Positions 34,134 through 45,944 of a stretch of 64,000 nucleotides of DNA are shown one piece after another. The DNA lies in contig OW203985.1 in NCBI GenBank assembly GCA_934047225.1, positions 11,742,701 to 11,806,700 of the forward strand, in the 5' to 3' direction. Source of the stretch: Ypsolopha sequella (taxonomy: Eukaryota > Arthropoda > Insecta > Lepidoptera > Ypsolophidae). A program made the position numbers and the translations under genes. The notes below the pieces were generated by a model. It worked only from the letters and a program-made list of their open reading frames with translations. It did no database searches and was not told the DNA's origin. Positions within the stretch are counted from its first letter, which is position 1. Each line of letters opens with the position of its first letter.

Positions 34134-36139
34134 GAAATTTCGTTCAATTTACAAGACGTGAGCTGGCAGATATTGTATTTGAAGACCCACGAAAAAATTG
34201 GGATGCAAAATCGTGTCATTTGTTAGAATTCCTTATTTTGAAGACAAACGCTACGGGAGAACAAATAGCAACAGTAAAAAAAACCGTTCACTTTTTTTTA
34301 GTCAAGCTGAAGAACAAATATTTAAATGTTAGCCGAACAAAAAGCGTATTATACAGCAAAAATGAAGAGTGGTTTAATGGAAAGGAATCATTTCAGTCCT
34401 ATACCTATACCCAACCTATAGGTGCACCCAAAGGTCGTCCAACAACATCTTTCGACTCAGTTTCTGATCGTACGAAGCGAAGGAAAACTGAGCATCTCCG
34501 GGATCTTGGCACTAGTGGTAGTGAGTTGGCGTTTGCTGCATGTAGAAGCTTCCGTAAAGAAGGACGTCCTGATATTGCGAAAGTAATTACTTTGGCTATG
34601 AGTGCAACATCACAACAGTTACAATCTTGTTTGTTGTCACTTGATTCACAAAATATTGATCATTGCCGTCTTACAGGAAATCAAGCACTTTGTGTGTTTT
34701 TAGACGCTGATCTTTCTGTCTACCAATACAATGTCATCAGAGAGACAAATAAAATTAAGTTTCCACCTTATAAACAAATTTTAGAAGCCAAAAAATTGTG
34801 CTATCCCAAACAAGATTGTCGTGAAGTGTCAGAAAAACATGCTCTTGTATCGCTACAAGGTTTAGCGGATCATTCTCTTATGCGAATAGCAGAATATTTA
34901 AAACAAAAATCTTGTTTTATGTTAGGTATATCCAATTTGAAACTAGAGTGGAAATGGGGCATAGATGGAACTTCTGGATTCTCAGAATATAAACAAAAGT
35001 TCCAGGACTCTGATACTTCGGATGCGAGCATGCTTGTCACGTGTGCAGTGCCACTAAAGCTATCAGGCCAAAAGGATGGAAAAGAAATGGTTCTTTGGGT
35101 AAATGAAAGACCATCATCGCCTAGATTTTGTCGTCCAGTTCGTATCCAATATGAGCACGAAACTGTTGAAATTACTCGGAAAGAAATGGACAGATTTGAA
35201 AATCAAATATCAAATTTATTGCCTTCGGTAGTCGAAGAAAAAGGATCATTAATATTTGTTTTACACGAATTGTACTTTACAATGACTGATGGCAAATTGT
35301 GCAATGCAGCAACAGGAACGACTTCTACGCAAAGGTGTTATATATGCAAAATGACTTCCAGTGAATTCAACTCGATGAGTAAAATGCGCAATGCAACAAT
35401 CTGTAGAGAAAATCTTCGGTTCGGATTATCTATATTACATGCGTGGATCCGTATGTTCGAATGTCTGCTTCATGTAAGTTATAAGCTTACTGTGATGAAA
35501 TGGCGCGTGACCAAGCCTACTGACAAACAGAAAATAGCAGAAAGAAAGAAGCACGTTCAAGATGAGTTCAAAAAAAATATGGGTTTGATAGTAGATCGCC
35601 CAAAACCCGGATTCGGCAACTCTAACGATGGCAACACAGCGAGAAGATTTTTTCAAAACAGCGACCTTTCAGCTTCAATCACAGGTATAAACAAAAATTT
35701 AATAAATCGCTTTCATACAATCTTGGTTGCTTTGTCTAGTGGACGACAAATCAAAACAGATATGTTTGAAAACTACTGTTTGAAAACAGCTGTGGTTTTT
35801 ATAAAAAATTACCCATGGTATTACATGCCGACGAGTGTTCACAAAATATTGATGCATTCGTCCGCTGTTATATCTCAATTCCTTGTTCCGATAGGTCAAT
35901 TATCCGAGGAAGCCCAAGAAGCCCGGAACAAGGATATTAAACAATATAGGGAGTTTTTTTCCAGAAAATGCTCACGTGAAGTAACTATGCATGACGTGTT
36001 CAATAGGTTATTAGTCACTTCAGACCCCTTCATCTCAAGTATTAGAAAAATACCCAAGATTAACAACAAGGAACTGCCCAAGGAAGTAATTGAGACGTTA
36101 AATATCCTAACAACTGATAATGATCACTCTGCTGAATAA
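33863..36139 (+). CDS. Transib transposase (RAG1-related)
   Basis: The main exon 34134-36139 is open to the stop but has no early ATG. A 19-base exon (33863-33881, encoding MDLLNE and one base of the next codon) ends at AAG|GTGTGG. Spliced to the TTGCAG acceptor, it gives a 674-residue protein in phase. The catalytic triad is visible: D284 in GIDGTSGFSEYKQ, D392 in TMTDGKLCNAATG and E602 in EARNK, matching RAG1 D600, D708 and E962. Zinc-binding CYIC and VHKILMH are present, as is the family signature GFGNSNDGNTARRFFQN. No stop or frameshift is seen, so the protein may be active. It would cut at the CAC ends and move the element by a RAG-like hairpin mechanism in the nucleus. Confidence 0.93.
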
Positions 36140-36594
36140 AATACTAAGTATGATATGCTATTATTGTGTTTGTTTTAATTTAAGAATAATGTCAAAATAT
36201 AACCTTATACACAAAGTTTTGGTGTAAATCTAAACCGCACCAAAAAGCTATTGGTGTGAGTAATTCATAACATATAAAAAAAAAACTACTGGGCCGAGTC
36301 ATTTTACATTCTAATTATACGTATAAGTAGATGAGAAATCCGGGAAAATTACTAGTAAGCAAAACCTGTACACCTTGTGTGACGTACACTTCACAATAAT
36401 TTTCAATAATAATTGTAAAGAACACTTAAGTGAATTATAAATATTTTCAAGCCTGCAAATTGAAATATTAAAATAAATAAAAAAATTACTGTTAACTTTA
36501 TGACTACGATTTTACGTATTATATGTTATTCAATAAATACTCCATTTTTAGAATACAAATTTCCTTCAAAAATAATTAAGTCCGCGTTTTCATC

Positions 36595-36613
36595 TATACG
36601 AGGCAATACTGTG
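36595..36613 (-). repeat. Transib right terminal inverted repeat
   Basis: On the minus strand the end reads CACAGTATTGCCTCGTATA. The seventh base differs from the left end (A for G). It is followed by the target duplication CGTCG at 36614. Confidence 0.9.
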
Positions 36614-39600
36614 CGTCGGGCCTGTATCCGTTTGAAGAGTGGCGTGGCTCTCCAATCAGGATCCTTGTCATTATCGTATTCAAAGTCATCTTCTTCTTCA
36701 TCCGTCGGTTCTATGTACTGCGTCTTCTTCACAGTTTCAACTGGGCTTTCCTTCTTCGGACGCTTCATGGCTTTCTTTGCGTTGGCCTCTTCGCGGATCT
36801 GTTTCAGCTCCTCCGTTAACTTTCTATTTTCCTCCTCAATTTGCCCCAGCTGATATTGTTGGTTTTGGATCACGTTTTGGAGGTGCGTGCAGGCCTTGTT
36901 CTTGTCCCCACGGCCCACCATGCCTCGCTGCAGAGCGAGGAACGCTGTGAGCTTTTGTTCGCTCTGCATCTTCATAGTGGCTAGTTGCTGCTCAAACTCC
37001 GCTTTACTATGCTCGAATTCGACCAGCAGCCTGTCGTGGGTTTCCTTGATCTCCTCATACCGAGCCTTGTAGACTTTATCACTTTGGTTGTTGAGTTCTC
37101 GCTTAGCGTCAATCAGGAGCTCGAACAAGCACTTGAGGGCCACCTTCGACTCCTGCATGGACCGGATGTTGTCCTATTGGGTGCGAGATTTGTTCTCCTG
37201 GTCAGCAGTGATAATCTTCTGCTGTAGATCGAATATTTGAGCCTTCCTGAGCGCCAAGTCGTCTTCTAGCTCTGCAAGTTTCTTCCTGTTGCCTTCATCG
37301 TCAGGACTGTGGCGAAGCAGCTCCAGTTGTTCGGTTATGAATGCTCTATATTCCATCAATTCCTCGAGCGACTTCTCAGCTTCTACAATGCTGAGATGCA
37401 CCTCCAGCTCTTGCTCAATGTACGCTTGGACAGCGCCCGCCTTCAAGTTTCCTTTAGCGTTACTTCGGACCTGCGACTGCCGCTGTTTGTCGAGCGCCTC
37501 CTTGAGTCTCTTGTTGACCGCGACCGCTTCTTCCATCTTGCGCTTGAGCACGTTCTGCTGTTTGGCGTGAAGCGTCTCCATTTTGACCATGGCGGTGGCG
37601 CGCTTCCGGTCCTCATTCTTCAGACGCAACATAGCGCGCTCATTGTCCGCCTTCCATTTCCGGAACTTCTCGCTTTCTTCACGCATTTGTTTAATTATTT
37701 TCACCTTAGTGCACTTCATGGCTTGCAACTCCGCATTCAGGGCAGCTATCTTTGCTTCGTTCTTCTCTTTTGTCTTGATGATGTTGGCTTGCTGCTGGTT
37801 GCGCTTCTTCAGTTCGGATATCTCTTGTTCCAGGGTGGAGACCTTCGTGCGGCGTTCTTGGTGCGTCGGGTCTTTGGACTTGGTCTGCTTCAGCTGCTGC
37901 AACAATTCCTCTTTTTACTTCTCCAATTTCTCTATCTTCTCCTCGTTTTCTCTTAAGTTGATGGCACTTTCCACCATCTCTTTGTTATTGGCCTGCATAA
38001 CCTGCATTATTGAAGCCTTGTACGCCATTGCTCGGTTCAGCTCTTGTAGTTCTTGGTTGAGCTTGACCTGTTCCATAGTCCTCTTTTCCTCCTCCATCAC
38101 CGCTTGGTCGTCAGTCAACACTTCATGCACGTCAACCTTCTCATGGTCACTATCATTGACCATCGATAGCTTAATCTCATGATCTATCAACTGCTCATCG
38201 GTCTGTACATTAACTGACAGGAGATCTTCCAATCTAGACTTCATCTCCTTCATGTAACCTACTAGAGACTTCTGTTTGTCATCGTCTATAGAGACGCCTG
38301 TGGTCAGGTTACCGATAGTCTGATTACATTCTTCGGTGAGCTCATGCAAGTTGCGTTCGATTTTGTCCTTTGCTGCCTCAGCTAAGAGCGCTTTTTCGCA
38401 TAAATTGGTGTTCTTGACTAGCATGTATCTCAGGTGTTCGGTGACTTTCTGGTACTTCTTTTGCAGTTCACAGTATCGCTCTTTTTGTATGTCGAGTTGC
38501 TCTTGGAATTGCTCGTTGATTGGCTCGCTCGGTGTAGGCGCTTTGCCAAGCATTTGCAGTCTAAGCTCATTTACCAAGTTGTTTAGCCTGAGTATTTCAG
38601 CTGCCTTGGCATCCTGGTTGATGATAGGCTTGTTCCGGATGCGTCTCGCGCGGTCCGCATATCGCAGAGTGGACACTGTCTCGTCCAAGTTGTAGTCGGC
38701 AGGGCTGACACACGCCACCATCAGTGTCAGCGAGTTGCCGCCCAAACTGTCTTGCAACAACCGTGTGAGCTTGCTATCCCTATAGCCGATGAAGCTTCTA
38801 TTGGTGCCGTCTCCGAGAGCCGAGATGACATTCCCTAATGCCAGCAGACCCTGGTTGATCTTGACTCCTTCCTTCAGCCTCTTGCCGCTCGCCTTCGTCT
38901 TCTTTATTCGCTCCGACCCCGCTAAGTCTACTAGGTGGAATTTTGACGTCGTTGCCATGTTTTTATTTGTCCGACTCTCCTTAGCTATGACGATGGTGAA
39001 GACCGCATGACTCCGACTGGAAGCCTCGTTCATTGCTGTGGAGCCAGTCACGTGGCCGTTCGATCCTTGCTCCAGCGCCAGCATAGTCTCCATTGTCGAT
39101 GACACTGGCAGCTCCGTTATACCAGGTAGCACAACTCCCTTATTGATATCTTCCCTAATCTCAATAATGCTGTGTCCCCTCTCTTTCCCCGAAAGCAGAT
39201 CGTAGCATTGCTCCTGGTAGAGCTCCATAAAGGAGACGGAGATCTTGAACGTAAACTGGTCCTCATGTGCGTCGATGAAGTCAAATATGTCCGCTACTGC
39301 TTGTGGTATCACACCTAATCTTGTAGAGTCGCCGTGTGATCCAGAATAGTTGGTTCCCATTGTGTAAGTCTTCCCAGAGCCGGTCTGTCCATATGCCAGT
39401 ATTGTCACATTGTAACCTTGAAAGAGTCTGTTAAGGAGACCTTTTACAGCAGTATCATAAAACTCCTGCTGTGTTATATGCTGAGGAAATACATAGTTGT
39501 ATGTGAAGGCGAGGTCCTTTATCTGGACCTGATTCTCTCCGGGAACTACATCTATACACTCCTCACATCCTCTGACTGTCTCCTGCGGCATGAGCGGTCT

Positions 39601-39666
39601 GATTCGCAGTGCCACTTGCACTGTGTCAATATTATCTTTGGCTTTCCCGTTTTCTAGGTAAGCCAT

Positions 39667-40617
39667 GTTTGCGGTAAAAAAAACTTTATTTGAGTAACTG
39701 AAAATCAATTAGCCCAGCAATTTTAGTAAAATAAGCCCTTCATTCCCCCTTTTTTGACAGATTTCCAGGGAATTGGAATATCTCCTGTCAGTTAATGTAC
39801 AGACCACAGAACATTTAAATCAAATAGAAAGGCTAAGTGGGCGTGTCACGCGCGCCACAACTACTGTTGAACATCAATACTTAAACCGAAACACGCGATC
39901 GCTGCTCACAGTCACACGCGAACCGTGACTCTGTGAACAGCTCTGCCTAATCTAAAGAGAAATGCCGTCTTGTGCAATAATTACTTGCAGAATCACGAAT
40001 AAGAAAGCAAACCGGAAAAATTGAGATATTTTCTTTCACCTGTAATTATAAAATTTTACAATAATTAACAATTTTAAACCAAACTAACACTCTTTTCCAA
40101 AATTGTTGTTATTATTGGTAAATCGTATTTAACAGGCGTCATCACGAGCAAACCTGAATACAGACGACGACCCTGCCACTAACTATGGGATGACCACGGA
40201 ATGTCACGACACTTGAGTAATAAAATAAATAAAACACCCCCTTTTAAATTCTTCACTCTTTCTTAACTTTTCGCACTCCCCCCTTTGTTTCGAAATTCCT
40301 AATATTTTACCCCCTTAAACATTTATTTATTCCCTTTACTGTCCCAAACCCATCTCCTTTTTCTAAAAAATTTCCACTATACAATTGAAATGAAAAGTTT
40401 GTTCATGCATAAATATATTATATTGATAAACTCTGATAATCCACAAAATTACTTTGTTTCCAGTGATATGTGTTTTCCGTTTGTTTCTAATATCTACCCT
40501 ATTTTTTATTTTAAACCTTGGATATCTAAAATATATTTTTAATGTAGGTAAAACCGCAAGCAAACCAAGAAAATTATACTAGTCTTTGGGGAAAGCGACC
40601 AATGTAAAGGTAATTTT
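39667..40617. other. Region upstream of the KIF4 copy, no gene seen
   Basis: A+T-rich DNA with a few G+C-richer patches (39840-39960). I cannot point to a convincing promoter. No gene-like frame is present. Confidence 0.45.
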
Positions 40618-40622
40618 ACAAT

Positions 40623-40754
40623 TGGAGGATACACTTATCTAGTTGTCTTTGATATTTATTATCTATGCATAATGAGTGTGTCAAGTCCGTCACTCATTAA
40701 ATGAAGTTCTATTACGCATTACGAGTTTATATTATTTTCAGCAGATATATACCA
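40623..40754 (+). repeat. Gypsy 5' LTR
   Basis: The LTR begins TGGAGGATACAC and ends AGATATATACCA. It differs from the joined 3' LTR at one base by eye (A/C at about 40633). It is followed by TTGGCGACGAG, the position expected for the primer-binding site. Confidence 0.92.
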
Positions 40755-41274
40755 TTGGCGACGAGAAAACTAGGAAAAATAAGGCTAGACGGTAAAATTT
40801 ACGCGCGCGAGATTTGGATTCTTACAATTGTTGTAGCTGTTTCGGTCATTCGCGGCCGGCACGAGCGCGCCCTCCCCCCGAGCCCCGCTCCCTGCTCCGC
40901 ACTGTTCATTTTGTACTGACAGCTTACTCTTAGATCCAGATCAGAACATCCTTTCGTACTTTCGTTTTTAGTGCCTTTGGTTATTTAATTCAAAAGAAAC
41001 AACATGCAAAATAAAAAATGAATGATCTCCTGTTCCTGTTTATCTAACGAACACAATATAATAGTATGTAAAATATTTTGGACGATTACTGTGTTATATG
41101 AGTAACTAAATGGATATTTACTGTGAAATTCAATTGGTTTTGGAAACGGAAACTGGTGGTAATACTCGTCTAACGAACAATTTTTACGCTTTATTTTGTG
41201 CTCTTCTTCTCTAGATAACTATACAGGCCGTAAACTTAATTATGTGCTTCCCAAAATATGTTTTTACTGAAGGA

Positions 41275-41445
41275 AAAGTGAAATAAATTGAAAAACATTT
41301 ATGGAAAAAATCATGGTAATATGTGTTTACGTAAAGATTACATGAAAAATAAAGCGGTTGAGAAATTTCCGAAAAAAATGACAAAATTAAATTTATCATC
41401 CATAATACGAAACCCTGACTCGCACTTGGCTGTTTTTTTTTTATT
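41275..41445 (-). repeat. Dispersed repeat copy, inverted relative to 24.5 kb
   Basis: The segment GGTAATATGTGTTTACGTAA through GAAACCCTGACTCGCACTTGG is the reverse complement of the copy at 24500-24700. It sits inside the Gypsy element, so it must be younger than that insertion or was carried in with another element. Confidence 0.65.
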
Positions 41446-41924
41446 TAACAATCATCACGACATCATAGAGTTAATAAAATATTATTTTTATCAATAAGTG
41501 TAATAGGTAACAATGAGCTGATTGATGTTGTAATTTTATCAGTTTATTAATTACGTTGTAATCTACATAGGTTTCGTTAGAATAATTTTCAAAAATACTC
41601 TAAAAAGCTAGATTCGCTCAAAGACAAATAGAATAAAAATTATTTATTATCCAGATGTTATTGCACATAATAACATCGGAATGTTGAATATTTGTTTTTT
41701 ACTATTTTATGTAATCCCTTGACATTTTTTTATGCGGAACCGGCCGGATATTTAGCTAAGGAAACGTAATTATGGGATAGTATACAGTATTTTTAGTAAC
41801 CATTTTTTGTAAATTCTAACAAGTGCCGATAATAATTTACGAGGATAACATTATAAATGAAAAATGTGATGTTATTATGATTTTTTAATAATTTCTATTT
41901 TAAATTACCTAATTATAACACATT

Positions 41925-42318
41925 CTCTTGCAGGCATATTTCTAGATACTCCAGTGCATGTTAAAGTTTCTTAGAGGTGTTTGCATTTTTTCTTGATAAA
42001 ATGTATCATTTCTTTTGAGTTTTTGGTAAAGCAACCCATGTGAACTCCAAACAATAAAATAGCAATAAGCCCATTGTGACACATGAAGATGACCTTGGAC
42101 CTGATAATAATAGTTATGCTCTGTTTTCAGTTATATTCCTTGAGTCGTCACCTTACAAAATGTGATCAATCCCTTTTGAATTGCATCTGCAGGACTCATT
42201 TCTGAGGCTACAAATGGGCATTTTATTTCTACAAGTCCTTCATTTCCTTTGAGTCCATCCGGACTAGCTGCCAGAAAAACATCCACAGGATCGACAAATG
42301 ACCACTTTGATCTACCTT
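41925..42318 (-). pseudogene. YqaJ-type (lambda exonuclease-like) nuclease fragment
   Basis: The minus strand encodes VDVFLAASPDGLKGNEGLVE followed by IKCPFVASEMSPADAIQ, then a stop, then YYYQVQGHLHVSQWAYCYF and, after a frameshift, RNMPARE. ASPDG...GLVEIKCP and YYxQVQGxLH are the nuclease-core motifs of YqaJ/lambda-exonuclease-like proteins, with the catalytic Asp, Glu and Lys (D of SPDG, E-x-K). In insects such domains are commonly encoded in repeated, element-borne ORFs. At least one nonsense codon and one frameshift make it inactive. The flanks on both sides are unrecognisable. Confidence 0.7.
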
Positions 42319-44295
42319 TAGACCGGTATACTTTTCAAAGTCATGGGTGGCGCGATTTTATCTGTGTATTCTCCTAATAAATATTTACCTGTATAATTTT
42401 GACCTTAAGCTTTCAACATCGGCCTTACAATGCTTTGGTTGACTGCTGAGTGTTCTGTTTTCTTTTGATATACGCCTGAAATTTAATGTGATGAGCGTTA
42501 AAAATCTTTAGGTTTTCTCATCAAAAGCTTGATCGGTAGGACGAAAGGCTCACAACTTTGGAGGTTTTTTTTAAAACCCTATCATATTACAATATACAAT
42601 ACATGTTTATACTAACTTGTTAAGTTTATAACCCTTTTTTACATATTTTTTTTCGTTTTGCTGATAAACGTACCTTTCCTTTTTTTTACCTCGTCGATAT
42701 AATCATCTGAAATTCATAGTAATAAAATTAAGTACCAGTATTATTTATCCGAATTTTACTTATGTTTTCTTAGTTTACTGTTTTGTATATGATCTTTTGA
42801 TTAAACAGAAAAAATCTCTCAGGAGCGGCAGCATAAATATTTTAACTCCTGTATAGGGTCAAATTATAATGTGTCCTTATGTAAATTTAATATTTAAATT
42901 TTTCGTTTATTATTATATTTAATAATCCTATACTTCTGATTATAATTTTAATAACTTTTTTTTAAAAATGTTAATAAAAAAACAGATAAACTTATCAGAT
43001 AAACGATATAATTTATAAATATCAAATAACTTTGCAGATAAACGAAAGTCTGCTTTTGAACTTTGCCGATCATCCTTAATAGATAGTTATAAAATTTAGC
43101 CCCAGTAGTAGTAATCTGAATATAACCTTTATTTCCGCAGTTCACTTTTTTATGTGATCTATTAGTTTCATAGAATAATCTCTCAGAATAAAAAGGGACT
43201 ACATAATTATTTTTACTCCTGTATAGGATCAAATTATTTTGCAAACCTAAAACAGACATAGGTACTAATCGTCGTTATAAAAAGTTTTTGTAATAGAGGC
43301 TGAAATGAAATACTTTTTAGGGTTCCGTGCCTCAGAATGAAAAAGACGGAACCCTTATAGGATCAATTTGTTGCCTATCTGTCTGTTATTTTCTTGCTTT
43401 CTGTCATCATGAGGAGCTTTTTGCGATGTGTGGAGAGAACAAATATATGAAGTTATAGTTCTTTATATCCAAAACCAATGTACTAAAGTGCGGTAGCGCC
43501 ACCCACTACTCGACACGTGACTGAAGCGGCAGCGGCGCGGAACGCCAGTGAACGCCAGTGAACACTTGGCGTGGCCTCTCATTGCGTGTTAGATGGCAAT
43601 GGCAGGATAATAGTTATAAGGAGTTGCAGACCAATCAAATTAATGGCCAAATCCAAGATGCATGACCTAATTTATAAACGAAATACATTGTATTTATAAG
43701 GTAAAAAATACAAATAGTACTCACCCATTTTTGCACGAAAAATCTGTCCACCATACTCAATAACTTCTCCATTACCATACACTGGTACAAAACTCTTTGA
43801 TAATGCACCGTTTTAACAAGTAAGGTGAGTGAAACGAGTGACCCATCGCTCGTCCCGTCTTCTCCCCCCGCACGCCTCCGCCACCCCTGATGCGACGGAA
43901 TAAAATTCTAGATTTATGTAATTTGCGCCCGCGATTTCGAATGCCAGCCCATAGCTATTTACTGAAATCCTATACTTTCTACATACGAAATAACTGCATT
44001 TTCCAAATATTTATGAACTACCACGGGTCCGAAATTCAATATAAATTGTTTTTACTTGAGAAATGCTTAAGAAAATCGAACATGAAAATGGAACATTTTG
44101 GAGATTAAAAAATAGATTTCCAAGTGCTTGTATTTCCTAAGCGTGTTGATTATCTGAAATTTAAAGTTAAATCGGACTTGTAGGTTGTGAAAAAGATGAA
44201 GTTACTCAAAGTTTTATTTGATTTAATGCATTAGCGTACAAATGAGAAGCTAAATCGTTTTGTATGGCCGCGGAGTCTTGCGCTCTTCCCTTAAA

Positions 44296-44493
44296 ATGTC
44301 GATCGGAAAGATCAAGGAGTTCGACCCAAATAAGGGTAATTGGTATTCTTATATTGAACGACTACAATCTTACTTCAAAGTCAATTCAATCAATACACAG
44401 ATTCAGTTGGAAACCCTTATAGCAGTAGTTGGCGATGAATGTTATGAACTCATGACAACCTTGGCTAGCCCCCAAAAGAAGAACTATACCTAG
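44296..44493 (+). pseudogene. Gypsy gag, N-terminal remnant
   Basis: An ATG at 44296 opens MSIGKIKEFDPNKGNWYSYI and continues ERLQSYFKVN...LIAVVGDECYELM, the start of an insect Gypsy Gag (the FDP...W..Y.ERL...F block is typical). After about 60 codons the frame meets a deletion junction near 44485 and reaches a stop. The rest of gag, protease, RT and RNase H is gone. Confidence 0.75.
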
Positions 44494-45715
44494 AATTAGG
44501 ATGTGTTATGTGGGGTCATAGAGTAGTGATACCACAATATTGCAGAGAAAACGTTCTTGCCGAGCTACATGAACCCCACATGGGCATTGTAAAAACAAAG
44601 GCAATGGCTCGTTAAGTTATGTTTGGTGGCCCGGTATGGACGAAGCAATAGAAGCTCTGTGTCGTTCTTGCAGGGCCTGCACAGCCGTTGCTGCTGCTCC
44701 ACCTGCCAGCGCCCCTGTGCCCTGGCACTGGCCCAGCAAACCATATGAGAGGATCCATTTGGACTTTTTAGGTCCAATTGGAGGATATACTTACTTGATT
44801 GCAATTTATGCAAGAACCAAATGGATTGAAGTTTTTAACATGTCACGAACTTCAGCTGCGAGTTTAATCAGGAAACTTCGTGAGTCTTGGTCCAAATGGG
44901 GAATTCCAAAGCAAATTGTGTCAGATAACGGTCCTCCCTTTGCAAGCAAGGAGTTTAACGATTTTTTGACATTAAACGGGGTCCAACACACATTTTCTGC
45001 TCCTTACCATCCATCTTCAAATGGTGCCGCTGAAGGAGCTGTCAAATTAATCAAAGGCGTAATCAAAAAGGCACGTTTTGAAAATGTTGACGTAGATACA
45101 GCAATACTTAGGTTCCTATTAAATTATCACAATACACCACACAGTACAACAGGTGAAAGTCCAGCAAAGATGCTTCAAGGTCGAGAATTACGAACTCGCC
45201 TTGATGCGCTCAAACCCGATCAAACCACGAAAGTTATGAACAAATTGTTAGATAGAGTTGTTCGATCTAACGACACAAATAGAGCAGTAAATGTAGGTGA
45301 TGTAATCAAATATAGAGACTTTAGAGATAACAATTTTAAGTGGTCCGAAGGTACAATAACTAGAAAATTGGGCACATCAGATTACATGGTATTAGGTAAG
45401 GACGGATCAACATGTCACAGACACATTGACCAGTTAAAAAAGCAGTTCCAAAACCCATGTGTTACTACGAGCAGCCCTTTGGTATTTTCTAATAATGGGT
45501 CAACACATATTAATGAAACTGAGAGACGCAGTGCAGAGGTGGAAATTAATAGAGATGATTCCTTTCCTAGTACGTCGCGGTGTCACCCTGGAATTGAGGC
45601 AGACCAAGCTCAACCCCAACCCAGACTCCCAACAGATGCTGCGGGAGGAGGTGGTCCTAGTGATGTTCGCAAATCCACTAGAATAAGAAAACCTGTAAAA
45701 CGATATCTAGAGTGA
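44494..45715 (+). pseudogene. Gypsy integrase
   Basis: The first part (44494-44612) encodes the integrase zinc-finger side (WGHRVVIPQYCRENVLAELH, PHMGIVKTKAMAR). A one-base shift near 44611 moves reading into the 44636-45715 frame, which continues MDEAIEALCRSCRAC (the CC half of the finger). The DDE core is intact: D in HLDFLGPIGGY, D in VSDNGPPFASKEF and E in SNGAAEGAVKLIKG. The basic C-terminus ends KSTRIRKPVKRYLE, frequent in insect Gypsy elements. The deletion and frameshift make the element non-autonomous, although the integrase core itself could still fold. Confidence 0.85.
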
Positions 45716-45814
45716 TTATTCATAATTTATATTCATTGGTGTTTCTTTTTCTGATAAGATTTTATTTATCTGAGTATTTTATTTTGTTTCTGTATTATGA
45801 TTTTAGTGTGAGGG

Positions 45815-45921
45815 TGGAGGATACCCTTATCTAGTTGTCTTTGATATTTATTATCTATGCATAATGAGTGTGTCAAGTCCGTCACTCATTAAATGAAGTT
45901 CTATTACGCATTACGAGTTTA
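45815..45921 (+). repeat. Gypsy 3' LTR, first part
   Basis: This part matches bases 1-107 of the 5' LTR. The purine tract GTGAGGG lies directly before it (45808-45814). It is cut at an A|T junction by the insertion at 45922. Confidence 0.9.
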
Positions 45922-45924
45922 TCT

Positions 45925-45944
45925 GGGGGCACGGCAGTGCCCCC
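45925..45944. repeat. Terminal hairpin of the Helitron-like insertion
   Basis: GGGGGCAC and GTGCCCCC form a perfect 8-bp stem around a 4-base loop, three bases inside the junction with the LTR. It is the strongest G+C structure in this A+T-rich region. Confidence 0.8.

Larger units (their letters stand above)
33607..36613 (+). mobile_element. Transib DNA transposon, apparently complete
   Basis: The left end reads CACAGTGTTGCCTAGG and the right end, on the opposite strand, CACAGTATTGCCTCG. The 3007-bp element is flanked by a perfect G+C-rich 5-bp target duplication, CGTCG, at 33602-33606 and 36614-36618. CAC-starting ends and a 5-bp G+C-rich duplication are the hallmark of Transib. Inside lies one uninterrupted transposase on the plus strand. 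The insertion sits in the coding sequence of the KIF4 copy, in opposite orientation. Confidence 0.96.
33226..39666 (-). pseudogene. KIF4: Chromokinesin KIF4 copy, intronless, with two nonsense codons and a Transib insertion
   Basis: The minus strand encodes a kinesin-4 protein from ATG 39666. The motor domain shows the P-loop GQTGSGKT at residues 93-100, switch I NEASSRSH at 213-220 and switch II DLAGSE at 247-252. Long coiled coils follow, then the C-terminal Cys-rich domain of KIF4 (CTCKGSCGTKMCGC, 33.5 kb). Known KIF4 binds chromosomes and the spindle midzone through that domain. The frame runs without introns or indels but has TAA at codon 584 (37915-37917) and TAG at codon 831 (37174-37176). 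It is split at codon 1018 by the Transib. Joining 39666-36614 to 33601-33226 gives 3429 bases, exactly 1143 codons, close to the usual KIF4 length. An AATAAA lies near 33061-33068. Lack of introns suggests a retrocopy, though no poly(A) tract or flanking duplication is visible. Confidence 0.9.

Noticed and set aside
37893..37916. Mini-intron GTAAAAAG...TTGCAG that would remove the first KIF4 stop
   Set aside because: At about 22 bases it is far below any plausible spliceosomal intron length.
36500..38182. Long plus-strand ORFs of 93-215 codons
   Set aside because: They are antisense shadows of the KIF4 coiled-coil coding sequence.
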